Below, in pieces: positions 12,559 through 20,774 of a stretch of 64,000 nt of DNA. The position numbers and the translations under genes are program-made. Location of the stretch: positions 2,841,001-2,905,000 of the forward strand of contig NZ_CP054918.1 in the NCBI RefSeq assembly GCF_013364195.1. Direction: 5' to 3'. Every line of letters starts with the position of its first letter. The stretch's first letter is position 1. The stretch comes from Streptomyces sp. NA04227 (lineage in GTDB: Bacteria > Actinomycetota > Actinomycetes > Streptomycetales > Streptomycetaceae). The notes below the pieces were generated by a model. It did no database searches. It saw nothing but the letters and a program-made list of their open reading frames with translations, and was not told where the DNA came from.

Positions 12559-13096
12559 GGTGATTCTCCTCGTCGTGTGGAACATGCGGACTTCGTTGTC
12601 GTGCGCCGGAGTCCGAGGCGGGTGGGCACTCGGGGTCTGTTCGCCGTCGGCACCCGGCCCGTGCGGGCCTGCGTGGTGGCTTCGGCCGCGGGCGGCTCCG
12701 GGTTCCGCCCGCGTCGTGTACTCAAGTCTGGTCGGCGGGTGGGGTCTTGCGCCCTGGTGCTCGGCGCAGTCTTTTCCTGAGGAAAACCCCACCCCGGGCC
12801 CTGGGGCCCGCCCCTTCCGCTCAGGTAAAGCCAGGTTAAGGAGTGCCGTGACACTCCCTCGTCCTCCGGCGGTACGAACCGCCCCCGGTCCCAAGTACTG
12901 ACATCCCCCTAGGGGACTCCACCCCTCGGTGGACCTTTCTCAGGGACCACCTCCACCCATGTGTCCACCCGCACACCCGCCCGGGCCCCATCCGGCGGCC
13001 CTCCGCTCCTCGGCCTCTGGGCTCCCGCCTGCCCGGATGAGAAGGTGTACGCGGCATGCACACGGGTGGACGCGGGTGGAGAGAGGTGCGGGGGGA
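12559..13096. other. ABC exporter/MFS divergent regulatory region
   Basis: 538 bp without a credible gene. It contains a perfect 15-bp palindrome at 12772-12786, an inverted repeat GGAGTG/CACTCC at 12840-12857 and a 10-bp palindrome CCCCTAGGGG at 12906-12915. The last part (12959-13096) is open in the MFS frame, but its composition is Pro/Arg-rich, so I left it outside the MFS gene. Two divergent transporter operons could be controlled from here. Confidence 0.6.
12772..12786. promoter_or_regulatory. 15-bp palindrome TTTTCCT-G-AGGAAAA
   Basis: Perfect seven-base arms about a single central base. A run of four T and four A is rare in this GC-rich DNA. It lies 214 bp upstream of the ATPase start on the minus strand and 311 bp upstream of the MFS start. 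It could be an operator or an early hairpin. Confidence 0.45.
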
Positions 13097-14770
13097 ATGG
13101 GGGCGGACTCCGGGAGGGGCGGTACGGACGACAGAGCCGAGGGCGGAACCGAGGGCAACACCGAGGGCATAACCAACCGCGGTACGGACGGCGGTGCGGA
13201 CAGCGGTTCGGACGACGGAGGCGCTCACATACGGCGGCCGACCCGGGCCGTGGTCGCCGCGCTCATGCTCACCATGGCGCTGCCCGCGCTCGACGCGACC
13301 ATCGTGTCCACCGCCGTCCCGCAGATCGTCGGCGACCTCGGCGGGTTCTCCGTCTTCTCCTGGCTGTTCTCCGGCTATCTGCTCGCCGTCACGGTCTCCC
13401 TGCCCGTCTACGGCAAGCTCTCCGACACCTTCGGCCGCCGCCCCGTCCTCATCGCGGGCAGCCTGCTCTTCCTCGCCGGGTCGCTGCTGTGCGCGCTGGC
13501 CTGGAACATGGCCGCGCTGATCGCCTTCCGTATCGTCCAGGGCCTGGGCGGCGGCGCCCTCCAGGGCACCGTGCAGACACTGGCCGCCGATCTGTACCCG
13601 CTGCGCGAACGCCCCCGTATCCAGGCCAAGTTGTCCACCGTGTGGGCGCTGTCGGCGGTCGCCGGACCGGCCATCGGCGGTGCGCTCGTCGCGTACGCGG
13701 ACTGGCGGTGGATCTTCCTCATCAACCTGCCCGTCGGCGCGTTCGCGCTGCTCCTGCTGGTCCGCGGACTGCACGAGCCGAGCCGCCCGGCGGGCCCGCG
13801 CCCCCGTATCGACTGGGCGGGCGCGCTCACCGTCTTCGCCTGCGGCGGCGTGCTGCTGACCGCTCTGGTGCAGGGCGGCGTCGCCTGGGACTGGTTCTCC
13901 GCGCCCTCGCTCGGCCTGTTCGCCACGGGCCTCGCGCTCGCCGCGCTCCTGGTGGTCGTCGAACGCCGCGCCGCCGAGCCCGTCATACCGGGCTGGGTGT
14001 GGCGCCGCCGCACCATCGCCGCCGCCAACCTCGCACTCGGCGCCCTCGGTGTCCTCATGGTCGCGCCGACCGTCTTCGTGCCCACGTACGCCCAGGCCGT
14101 CCTGTCCCTCTCCCCGATCGCCGCCGGGTTCGTACTCTCGGGGATGACGCTGAGCTGGCCGGTCTCCGCCGCCTTCGCCCAGCACGTGTACGCGCGGGTC
14201 GGCTTCCGCAACTCGGCGCTGCTCGGTATGAGCGGGTCGCTGCTCGTGCTGCTGGCCTGGCAGTCGCTGCCCTACCCGGGCGCGGCCTGGCAGCCCGCGC
14301 TGCTGATGCTGCTGCTCGGCGCCACCCTCGGCATCTTCCAGCTGCCGCTGATCGTCGGCGTGCAGTCGACCGTCCCGTGGTCCGAACGCGGCACCGCCAC
14401 CGCCTCCATACTCTTCTGCCGCCAGATCGGCCAGACCCTCGGCGCCGCCGTCCTCGGCGCGATCGCCAACCACGTACTGTCCGACCGGCTGCGCGACTCC
14501 GGCGGCCCCGGCGACCTGGAATCGGTCAACCGCGCCCTGGAGGAACCCGACGAGGTCACGGCGGCCCTGCGCCACGCCGTCGACGCCGCCGTCGACTCGG
14601 TCTTCCTCGGCGCCGCCGCGGCGGCGGGCGCGGCCCTGCTCGCCCTGCTCCTGCTCGCCCCGCGCCGTTTCCCCGTACTCGCCAGTGAGACCGGCCACCC
14701 GGGCGCACGGGTGCAGGGAAAGCCCGAACCCTCCAGGAGCGCCGAAGCGGCCGAGGCGGCGGAGGGCTGA
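13097..14770 (+). CDS. MFS drug:H+ antiporter, DHA2 (EmrB/QacA) family
   Basis: 557 residues with about 14 membrane segments. The sequence DATIVSTAVPQIVGDLGG is the family's motif D1 in TM1. YGKLSDTFGRRP is the loop 2-3 motif A, followed by GRRPVLIAGSLLFL. It exports toxic organic compounds in exchange for protons. I chose ATG at 13097 because GGGGGGA stands directly upstream and the residues after it are a short Gly/Asp-rich cytoplasmic tail. A longer frame from 12929 is possible. It stands divergent from the ABC exporter and convergent with the LCP gene, 38 bp from it. No adjacent regulator gene is visible. Confidence 0.88.
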   Translation: MGADSGRGGTDDRAEGGTEGNTEGITNRGTDGGADSGSDDGGAHIRRPTRAVVAALMLTMALPALDATIVSTAVPQIVGDLGGFSVFSWLFSGYLLAVTVSLPVYGKLSDTFGRRPVLIAGSLLFLAGSLLCALAWNMAALIAFRIVQGLGGGALQGTVQTLAADLYPLRERPRIQAKLSTVWALSAVAGPAIGGALVAYADWRWIFLINLPVGAFALLLLVRGLHEPSRPAGPRPRIDWAGALTVFACGGVLLTALVQGGVAWDWFSAPSLGLFATGLALAALLVVVERRAAEPVIPGWVWRRRTIAAANLALGALGVLMVAPTVFVPTYAQAVLSLSPIAAGFVLSGMTLSWPVSAAFAQHVYARVGFRNSALLGMSGSLLVLLAWQSLPYPGAAWQPALLMLLLGATLGIFQLPLIVGVQSTVPWSERGTATASILFCRQIGQTLGAAVLGAIANHVLSDRLRDSGGPGDLESVNRALEEPDEVTAALRHAVDAAVDSVFLGAAAAAGAALLALLLLAPRRFPVLASETGHPGARVQGKPEPSRSAEAAEAAEG

Positions 14771-14808
14771 ACTCCCGCGTGCTGCTCGGCCGTTGAGGCG
14801 CCGCCGCC

Positions 14809-15831
14809 TCACCCCTTCGGCAACCGCTCGTCCTCCCGCAGTGCGCGGAACAGCCGCTTCGCCTTCGCCTCGTCCCACAGGACGACGTCGCCGACTCCGG
14901 CGATCGTCGTCTGCGAGCCGATCGGTACGGTCGTCGTCGCGCCCTTGCCCTCGGAGAGGTCCTTCGTCTTGAGTCCCATCCGGGTCAGCGGGGCGATGCC
15001 GGTGCCGGTGTCCACGGTCAGGGCGTCCAGGGCGCTCTCCGTGAACGGGATGTGCCGCCAGGGGCTGACCAGTACCGGGAAGCTCAGCGCCTTGTCGGCG
15101 ACCGCGCCCACCAGTTGCCGCTGCCGCCTGACCCGGCCGAGGTCGCCCTGCGGGTCGCTGTAACGAGCCCGTACGTACGCAAGTGCCTGGGTGCCGTTCA
15201 TCTCCTGGCAGCCCGCGTCGAAGTCGGCGCCGGACTTCTCGTCGTGCAGACCGCCGCGCGGTACGCAGATGCGGACGCCGCCGAGTTCGTCCACGACATG
15301 TACGTAGCCGAGGAAGCTGACCTCGGCGTAGTGGTGCAGGTGCAGGCCGGTGGCCTGTTCGACGGTGCGGGTGAGCAGGCGGGGGCCGCCGAGCGCGTAG
15401 GCGGCGTTGATCTTGCCCCGGCCGTGGCCGGGGATGGCGACGTACGAGTCCCGGGGCAGTGAGACCAGGTAGGGGCCGCTGCTGCCGTAGTGCAGGATCA
15501 TGATCGTGTCGGTGTTCTGCCCGTGCTCGCCGCCGACGTGGAGCTTCCTGCGCTGTTCGGGTGTCAGCCGCTCCCGGCTGTCCGAGCCGACCAGGAGCCA
15601 GTTGGTGCCCTCGCCGGTGTCCGGGCGGCCCGGGTAGCGGGCGAAGGCGTCGGTGGTGTGCAGCTTGGAGCCCGCCCAGAAGTACAGGGCGATCCCGTAC
15701 CCGAGCAGGAGCAGCACCAGGACGAGCACGGTCACCAGGACCCGGCGGGGCCAGCGGCCGCCGCGGCGCGGCCGGTCCGCGGGCGGGGCCGCGCCGGGCG
15801 GCTGCGGCTCGGGCAGCGGCTGCGTACTCAT
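14809..15831 (-). CDS. LytR-CpsA-Psr (LCP) family cell-wall glycopolymer ligase
   Basis: 340 residues: a Pro-rich cytoplasmic N-terminus, one membrane segment (about residues 30-52, VLVTVLVLVLLLLGYGIAL) and an extracytoplasmic LCP domain. The catalytic pocket motifs are present: LLVGSDSR, the NTDTIMI motif with Asp, SLPRDSYV, and the Arg-rich end RARYSDPQGDLGRVRRQ. LCP enzymes transfer lipid-linked teichoic acid-like or other glycopolymers to peptidoglycan. The start ATG is the first in frame. The neighbours on either side are unrelated. Confidence 0.9.
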   Translation of the reverse strand: MSTQPLPEPQPPGAAPPADRPRRGGRWPRRVLVTVLVLVLLLLGYGIALYFWAGSKLHTTDAFARYPGRPDTGEGTNWLLVGSDSRERLTPEQRRKLHVGGEHGQNTDTIMILHYGSSGPYLVSLPRDSYVAIPGHGRGKINAAYALGGPRLLTRTVEQATGLHLHHYAEVSFLGYVHVVDELGGVRICVPRGGLHDEKSGADFDAGCQEMNGTQALAYVRARYSDPQGDLGRVRRQRQLVGAVADKALSFPVLVSPWRHIPFTESALDALTVDTGTGIAPLTRMGLKTKDLSEGKGATTTVPIGSQTTIAGVGDVVLWDEAKAKRLFRALREDERLPKG

Positions 15832-15911
15832 GCCCGCATGATCCCGGCGCCCGGACCGCCTCGCAGTCCGAGCGCCGCGCCGCTTGCGACGCCCCCCTTA
15901 CGGCAGGGCCG

Positions 15912-18854
15912 CTACAGCAGTCCGTCCCACATCTGCTCCACCAGCACCGACCACCAGCTCTCCTCGGAGGCCAGCGCGGTCGGGTCGAGCTGGGCGAGCT
16001 GCACCTGGAAGTCCATCGTCCAGCGGGCCGCCTGCTCCTGGTTGAGGCCGAACCGCAGCCGCCACATCCGGCCGAGCAGAGCCATGCAGCGCACGAACTC
16101 CGGCAGCGAGTTGTTCACGTACTGCGGGGCCGGGGGCGCGAGACCGGGCTGGTGCTCCACGGGGACGGCCACGATGTGCGCCGTGCCGTACTGGACGCAG
16201 ATCGCCCGGCCGAAGTCCGAACCCATCACCAGGTACGAACCGGCGTCCGGCAGCGCGGGCACCGCGCGCTCGGCCGCCATCTCGGCCAGCGTCGGCACCG
16301 GGCGGCCCGGCTGGGCCTGCGCCCAGAAGAACGGGCCCATGTCGACCGGCAGGCCCGCCCACACCAAGGTCGCCGCCACCACGTCCGGCACACCCTGACG
16401 GGCCACCGCGTGCTGCTCGAAGCGGAAGATGTTCGGGCCGAACGCCTGCCCGAGCTCCTGGGCCACGCCCTCCGGCGGTACCGGCGGCAGCGGCTGCACC
16501 GGAGGCATCGGCGGCCGGACCGGCGCCGGACGCGCGGGCCCGTCCGCGACCTGGTGCAACTCGCCCTGGTGCGCGAGCAGTTGCTGCATCCCCTGACGGC
16601 GCGAGGCGTGGTCCCTGCCGTACGGGGCGATCGAGGTGATCCGCGCCTGCGGCCAGTTCTCCCGGATCATCCGCGCGCAGTAGGCGCCGGGCAGCTCGCA
16701 GGACTCCAGCTCGGTGTGCAGTTCGAGGACCTGCTGCGGCGGCACGTTCATCGCCCGCAGCTCGTGCAGGATCTGCCACTCCGGGTGCGGGGTGCCCGGC
16801 GCGCTGCGCCGGATGAGCTGCTGCTCACTGCCGTCGGCCGCGCGGTAGCGCAGGACGGCCTGATACCCGGGGCCCACCATCGGCTGGCCGCCGGGCTGTT
16901 GCGGATAACCGTACGCGGCGGGCTGGCCCGGGGGCATGCCCATGCCCGGGGCGCCGGGGGGCGGGGTGGCGGGGGCGCCCGGCGGGGGCATACCCGGGGC
17001 GCCGGGCGGCGGCATGCCGGGAGCGCCCGGGGGCATTCCGGGTGCGCCGGGCGCGCCCGGCGGCATGCCCGGGGCTGCGGGGCCGGGCGGGAGCGGGGCA
17101 CCGCCGAGGCTGGGGGTGGCGAGCATCGTCGCGGCCTGGTGGACGCCTCCACCCGGGGGAGGAGTAGCGGCACCCGGCGGAGGGGTGGAGCCGGGGGCGG
17201 GCGGCGCACCGGGCGGCGGGGTCGAGCCGGGCGCGGGCGGGGCGCCGGGGGGCGGAGTGGAACCGGGAGGGTTCGGCACGCCCGGCGGCTTCGGCATCGC
17301 CATGCCGCCCTGGCTCGGGTCGGCCAGCATCGTGGCTGCCTGGTGGACACCTCCGCTCGGAGGCGGAGTCGCACCGGGAGGCTTGGGCGCACCCGGCGCA
17401 CCCGGCTGCCCGGGCGGGGGCGTCGCGGCGCTGTCGGGCAACTGCGAGACGAGCTGCGTCGGTACGTAGCCTCCGGCCGGGGTACCCGGGGCGCCCGGGC
17501 CCGAGGGCGGGGGCGTCGCACCGGAACCGGCACCGGGCACACCCGGCGCTCCGGGCGGGGGCGGAGGCGTGCCGCCCCGCGACTTGCGCGGCGGGGGCGT
17601 CGCCTTGCTGGTCGCCGCGTCCGCGATGTCACCGGAGGGGGACGGGACCTGCGGCGGAGGTGTGGGCGCACCCGAGGGAGCGGGGGCACCGGGGGCGTGC
17701 GCGCCGGGGGGCGGCGGGGTGCCGTGCGCGGGCGGGGGCGGAGTGCCGTGCGCGGGCGGCTGCGCCGGATTGCCCGGCAGGCCGAGCGCGGGCGCGATCG
17801 CGGTCGCCGGGAGCTGGCTGCCGCCCGAGATCAGCGCGGTCTTCGCCTCCGAGGAGACGGACGGCGGAGGCGGCGTCGCCGGGTCCTGCAACTGCGGCGC
17901 GAACACCGTCGCGGGCAGCGGGACCGAACGGTCCTCCTCCGACTCGGCGTTGGTGTCCGTACCGGCCCACGGCGTCGCGTCCGAAGAGGCGGCGGGGAAC
18001 GCGGCCGGGGACGCATGGGCGGCGCTCGACGACGAGGGCGCGGGCGCAGGTGCGCCGCCCGAGGAACCCGTACCGGCGGGCGACGAGGCGCCGGACGGAC
18101 CACCGTCGTCCGAACCCGCGGCGGCGGGCCAGGCCGGGGCGCCGGCGGAGGCGGCCGCTGCGGAGGCCGCCGAGGGGTCAGGCGTGGCGGGCGCCGCGGG
18201 CGCGTCCGCGGATACGGAACCCGGCGCGGCCGAAGCCCCGGACGGTGCCTGAACACCGGAGGCACCACTGCCACCGGAGGCACCACTCAGCGAACCGCCC
18301 GTACCGCCCGTACCGCCCGTACCGCCGGAGGAAAGCGAACCACCCGTACCGCCGGACGAACCCGAGGACCCCGAAGCGGCCCCGGAGGCTCCCGCACCGG
18401 CCCCGGCACTCGCCGAACCGGCACCCGAACTCCCGCTCCCCGCACCGGAGTTCGCCGAGGCCCCGCCCCGGCTGTCCCCGATGCCGAGCTTGTCCGCGGC
18501 CTCCTGGAGCCACTCCGGCGGGCTGAGCAGGAACGAGGTCTGGTTCAGGTCCACGCGCTGCGGCGGCGCGGGCTCCGGCTCCGCGGCGGCGTCCTTCGTC
18601 CCGTACTCCTCCTCGTACCGGCGGATGACCTCACCCACCGGCAGCGAGGGCCACAGCGTCGCGTCGCCGCTGTCCCGGGCGATCACCAGACGCTGGCCGC
18701 CGCCGTCGCCGCGGACCTGGCCCGCGCGGTTCTCCGCCCAGACCACGAAGCCCAGGTCGAACTCGCGCACCCGCACCTCGCGGTGCTGGTACACGGGCAC
18801 GTCGGCGTTGATCCACTCCTCGGCGCGCTCCTGCGCCTGTGCGAAGGTCACCAT
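15912..18854 (-). CDS. Imm35 (YrhB-like) - low-complexity linker - deaminase-fold - SUKH-4 fusion protein
   Basis: 980 residues and no signal peptide. Residues 1-90 (FAQAQERAEEWINADVPVY..., EVIRRYEEEYG) match the Imm35/YrhB immunity domain. A segment near 105-130 (LNQTSFLLSPPEWLQEAAD) is an isolated amphipathic element. Residues ~135-660 are Pro/Gly/Ala/Ser-rich, with GAPGMPP repeats and six copies of a Thr-x-hydrophobic mini-motif. Residues ~665-770 look like a nucleic-acid deaminase domain of the XOO_2897 type: His690-Pro-Glu, then Cys719-x6-Cys726 within SCELPGAYC. The last ~190 residues are a SUKH-4 immunity domain (FGPNIFRFEQ..., SYLVMGSDFGRAICVQ). Toxin-like and immunity domains in one chain suggest an internally restrained effector. 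The gene starts 7 bp after the SUKH-1 gene. The deaminase call is by motif only. Confidence 0.8.
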   Translation of the reverse strand: MVTFAQAQERAEEWINADVPVYQHREVRVREFDLGFVVWAENRAGQVRGDGGGQRLVIARDSGDATLWPSLPVGEVIRRYEEEYGTKDAAAEPEPAPPQRVDLNQTSFLLSPPEWLQEAADKLGIGDSRGGASANSGAGSGSSGAGSASAGAGAGASGAASGSSGSSGGTGGSLSSGGTGGTGGTGGSLSGASGGSGASGVQAPSGASAAPGSVSADAPAAPATPDPSAASAAAASAGAPAWPAAAGSDDGGPSGASSPAGTGSSGGAPAPAPSSSSAAHASPAAFPAASSDATPWAGTDTNAESEEDRSVPLPATVFAPQLQDPATPPPPSVSSEAKTALISGGSQLPATAIAPALGLPGNPAQPPAHGTPPPPAHGTPPPPGAHAPGAPAPSGAPTPPPQVPSPSGDIADAATSKATPPPRKSRGGTPPPPPGAPGVPGAGSGATPPPSGPGAPGTPAGGYVPTQLVSQLPDSAATPPPGQPGAPGAPKPPGATPPPSGGVHQAATMLADPSQGGMAMPKPPGVPNPPGSTPPPGAPPAPGSTPPPGAPPAPGSTPPPGAATPPPGGGVHQAATMLATPSLGGAPLPPGPAAPGMPPGAPGAPGMPPGAPGMPPPGAPGMPPPGAPATPPPGAPGMGMPPGQPAAYGYPQQPGGQPMVGPGYQAVLRYRAADGSEQQLIRRSAPGTPHPEWQILHELRAMNVPPQQVLELHTELESCELPGAYCARMIRENWPQARITSIAPYGRDHASRRQGMQQLLAHQGELHQVADGPARPAPVRPPMPPVQPLPPVPPEGVAQELGQAFGPNIFRFEQHAVARQGVPDVVAATLVWAGLPVDMGPFFWAQAQPGRPVPTLAEMAAERAVPALPDAGSYLVMGSDFGRAICVQYGTAHIVAVPVEHQPGLAPPAPQYVNNSLPEFVRCMALLGRMWRLRFGLNQEQAARWTMDFQVQLAQLDPTALASEESWWSVLVEQMWDGLL

Positions 18855-18861
18855 CGTCAAG

Positions 18862-19836
18862 TCACTCCCCCACCGGGACGACATGCGCGAATCCGCCGTC
18901 CACCATCAGGTTCGCCACGGTCTCCAGCTCCGGCGGATTGCCGGCGAGCCGTCCGAGGAACGCGTCGAAGTCGTCGCCGCAGGGCAGCAGCAGCCGCTCC
19001 ACGCGCTCGGCGACCGACCAGCCGTCACGGTCCCGCGCGTCGTCGTACGCGCAGAACCACACCGAACCGGTCCGCTCGCCCTTCACCTTCACCGCGAGCA
19101 GACCGCCCTGCACGAAGGCCACACCCAGATAGTCCTTGGTCAGATGGTCGCGCAGACACTTGTTCACGTAGACGAGGTCGTTGACCGCCGCCTCGTCGCG
19201 CACCGTGAAGAACGGCTGGTCCACCAGGAGCCCCAACTCGGCGTCCAGCGCGGCACCCACCGGTGCGCAGCCGCCCGCCGCCTTCAGGAACGAACGGTAG
19301 GCACCCGGCAGCCGGTAGCCCAGGTCCTCCTCGACGCTCTGCACCTGCTGCTCGGTCACCGCCGCCGACCTCGGCAGCCCGAAGTGCGCCGGACGCACCT
19401 CCTGCAGCGGACGCGTACCGCGCTTGTCGTGATCGACCGCCGCGGTCGCCAGACCGCCGTGATGCCGCAGCAGGGCCTTCACCTCGACCGGCACCAGCTC
19501 CAGGCGGCGCGATCCGGCGACGTGGTGCCAGGTCCAGCCGTGCGGCGTGGCCACCGGCGGGATCGTCTCCCACAGCTCGTGGCCCGAGGCCGCAAGCGCC
19601 GCGTTCGCCGACACGAAGTCCGTCAGCCGCAACTCGTCGACGCCGAAGCCCTCCGGCGGCTCCGCGATCTCCGCCGCCGCACGCGCGTACGCCGAGAACA
19701 CCGGGAAACCCCGCTCGTCCATCCGCACACCCCGCGGATGACGGGCCGCACGCACCGGATCAGGGAAACTCACCACCTGACCGGCATACGCCGCGTTCGG
19801 CGGCGCGGCCTCCTGCCCGAGCCGACCAGTCGTCAT
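18862..19836 (-). CDS. SMI1/KNR4 (SUKH-1) family protein
   Basis: 324 residues, soluble. The SUKH core is recognisable from AVTEQQVQSVEEDLGYRLPGAYRSFLKAAGG to the acidic end CGDDFDAFLGRL. Before it is a ~150-residue N-terminal region (TTGRLGQEAAPPNAAYAGQ...) that, from memory, is conserved among Streptomyces members. SUKH proteins bind and neutralise nuclease and deaminase toxins. This one lies directly upstream of a deaminase/SUKH-4 fusion with 7 bp between stop and start, so the two are one operon. ATG at 19836 has GGGGG about 8 bases upstream. An ATG five codons earlier is an alternative. Confidence 0.88.
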   Translation of the reverse strand: MTTGRLGQEAAPPNAAYAGQVVSFPDPVRAARHPRGVRMDERGFPVFSAYARAAAEIAEPPEGFGVDELRLTDFVSANAALAASGHELWETIPPVATPHGWTWHHVAGSRRLELVPVEVKALLRHHGGLATAAVDHDKRGTRPLQEVRPAHFGLPRSAAVTEQQVQSVEEDLGYRLPGAYRSFLKAAGGCAPVGAALDAELGLLVDQPFFTVRDEAAVNDLVYVNKCLRDHLTKDYLGVAFVQGGLLAVKVKGERTGSVWFCAYDDARDRDGWSVAERVERLLLPCGDDFDAFLGRLAGNPPELETVANLMVDGGFAHVVPVGE

Positions 19837-20195
19837 GGCAGTTGCCCCCATAGGTCCCGTTACGTCCAGCAAAGCGATCCAGCCGCTGCCGAACAGCCTA
19901 AGGGCTCCCCGCGACCCGGTCACCGGCCGCCCGTCACCCACCCCTGCCCACCCAAGTTGGTCGCACAGGGCGTCCACGTACCGCCACCTCCGTCACCCTC
20001 CAGGGTGACCCGACGTCACCGCATCCTCACCCGCCCCCGCCGGAACCCGCACCTCAGCGGGCCCCAGCTACCGCCGCCCCCGCCCCCTTTGGCAGGATCT
20101 TCGAGCACTCGCCGCCACCGCCGCACGCGGCGGGCAGCCCGTGGAACCGAAGGAACCCGCAAAGCCGTCCAAACAGGCGGGGAGGGGGACATCAC
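19837..20195. other. Divergent promoter region of the deaminase cluster
   Basis: 359 bp between the SUKH-1 operon (minus) and the YwqJ/SUKH-3 operon (plus). I see no gene in it. It has an 18-bp inverted repeat at 19992-20009 (separate entry) and additional GTCACC elements nearby (about 19919-19937 and 20014-20019). The last 25 bases are a purine-rich stretch with the ribosome-binding site of the YwqJ gene. Confidence 0.7.
19992..20009. promoter_or_regulatory. 18-bp inverted repeat GTCACCCT-CC-AGGGTGAC
   Basis: Perfect eight-base arms around two central bases. It lies almost midway between the two divergent operons (156 bp from the SUKH-1 start, 187 bp from the YwqJ start). This is the position expected of a shared operator for both deaminase/immunity arms. 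No regulator gene is present in the cluster, so the binding protein would be encoded elsewhere. Confidence 0.5.
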
Positions 20196-20747
20196 ATGCA
20201 CACCGACAGCACCGGTACGTACGAGTCCGGGGCGCCCGCCGAGCCGGCGCCCGAAAGTCCCGGATTCGACCCCCGCGTCGGCTGGAGCACCACCCAGACA
20301 CCCGCCGCCCCACGGCTGCACGCCCGCCGCGACGGCATCCTGCCCGCCATCGCCGCCGCGCTCACCCTCTCCGGCGGCACCACCCCCAGCCTCACCAGCA
20401 CCGCCGCCCGCGCCGACGCACCACCCCAACTGCACCACCTGGTCCAGGACTTCCTCGACGCGCTCCCCACCGCCGAGCGCACCCGCTTCACCGGCCGCTG
20501 CGCCGAAGCCGTCGTCCTCTCCCGCCACCTCACCACCGCCGACGCCGCCCGCAGCAAACGCGCCAAACGCAAACCCATGACCAACGGCGAGGCCCGCAAA
20601 AGCCTCAAACACGCCCGCCTCACCACCCGCCGCATCCGCGAGGACGGCGACCCCATGCACGGCGACTACGCCCCGCCCTGCCACGCCTGCACCGCACTCG
20701 CCGCCCACTTCGGCATCCACCTCGACGACCCGACCGCGTCCCCCTGA
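20196..20747 (+). CDS. YwqJ-related putative deaminase
   Basis: 183 residues. The zinc-dependent deaminase signature appears complete: Cys102-Ala-Glu104 in GRCAEAVVLSRHL replaces the usual His-Ala-Glu, and PPCHACTAL gives Pro-Cys162-x-x-Cys165. The Arg-rich stretch ALKHARL-like (SLKHARLTTRRIREDGDP) precedes it as in YwqJ-type domains of polymorphic toxins. There is no signal peptide, no N-terminal trafficking domain and no repeat region, so it is a free-standing cytoplasmic domain rather than a secreted toxin tip. GGGGAGGGGG precedes the ATG. The SUKH-3 gene follows 27 bp downstream and probably encodes its inhibitor. The substrate (free nucleotide or nucleic acid) is unknown. Confidence 0.82.
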   Translation: MHTDSTGTYESGAPAEPAPESPGFDPRVGWSTTQTPAAPRLHARRDGILPAIAAALTLSGGTTPSLTSTAARADAPPQLHHLVQDFLDALPTAERTRFTGRCAEAVVLSRHLTTADAARSKRAKRKPMTNGEARKSLKHARLTTRRIREDGDPMHGDYAPPCHACTALAAHFGIHLDDPTASP

Positions 20748-20774
20748 CCGCGGCCCCGCACCCCACGAGGCACC

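Noticed and set aside
12836..14878. Minus-strand open frame of 680 codons opposite the MFS gene
   Set aside because: Arg/Gly/Glu-rich shadow of a membrane protein gene with clear MFS motifs on the plus strand.
15561..19184. Plus-strand open frame of ~1200 codons opposite the deaminase fusion
   Set aside because: Arg/Gly-rich composition caused by the complementary Pro/Ala repeats. The minus strand has recognisable domains at both ends.
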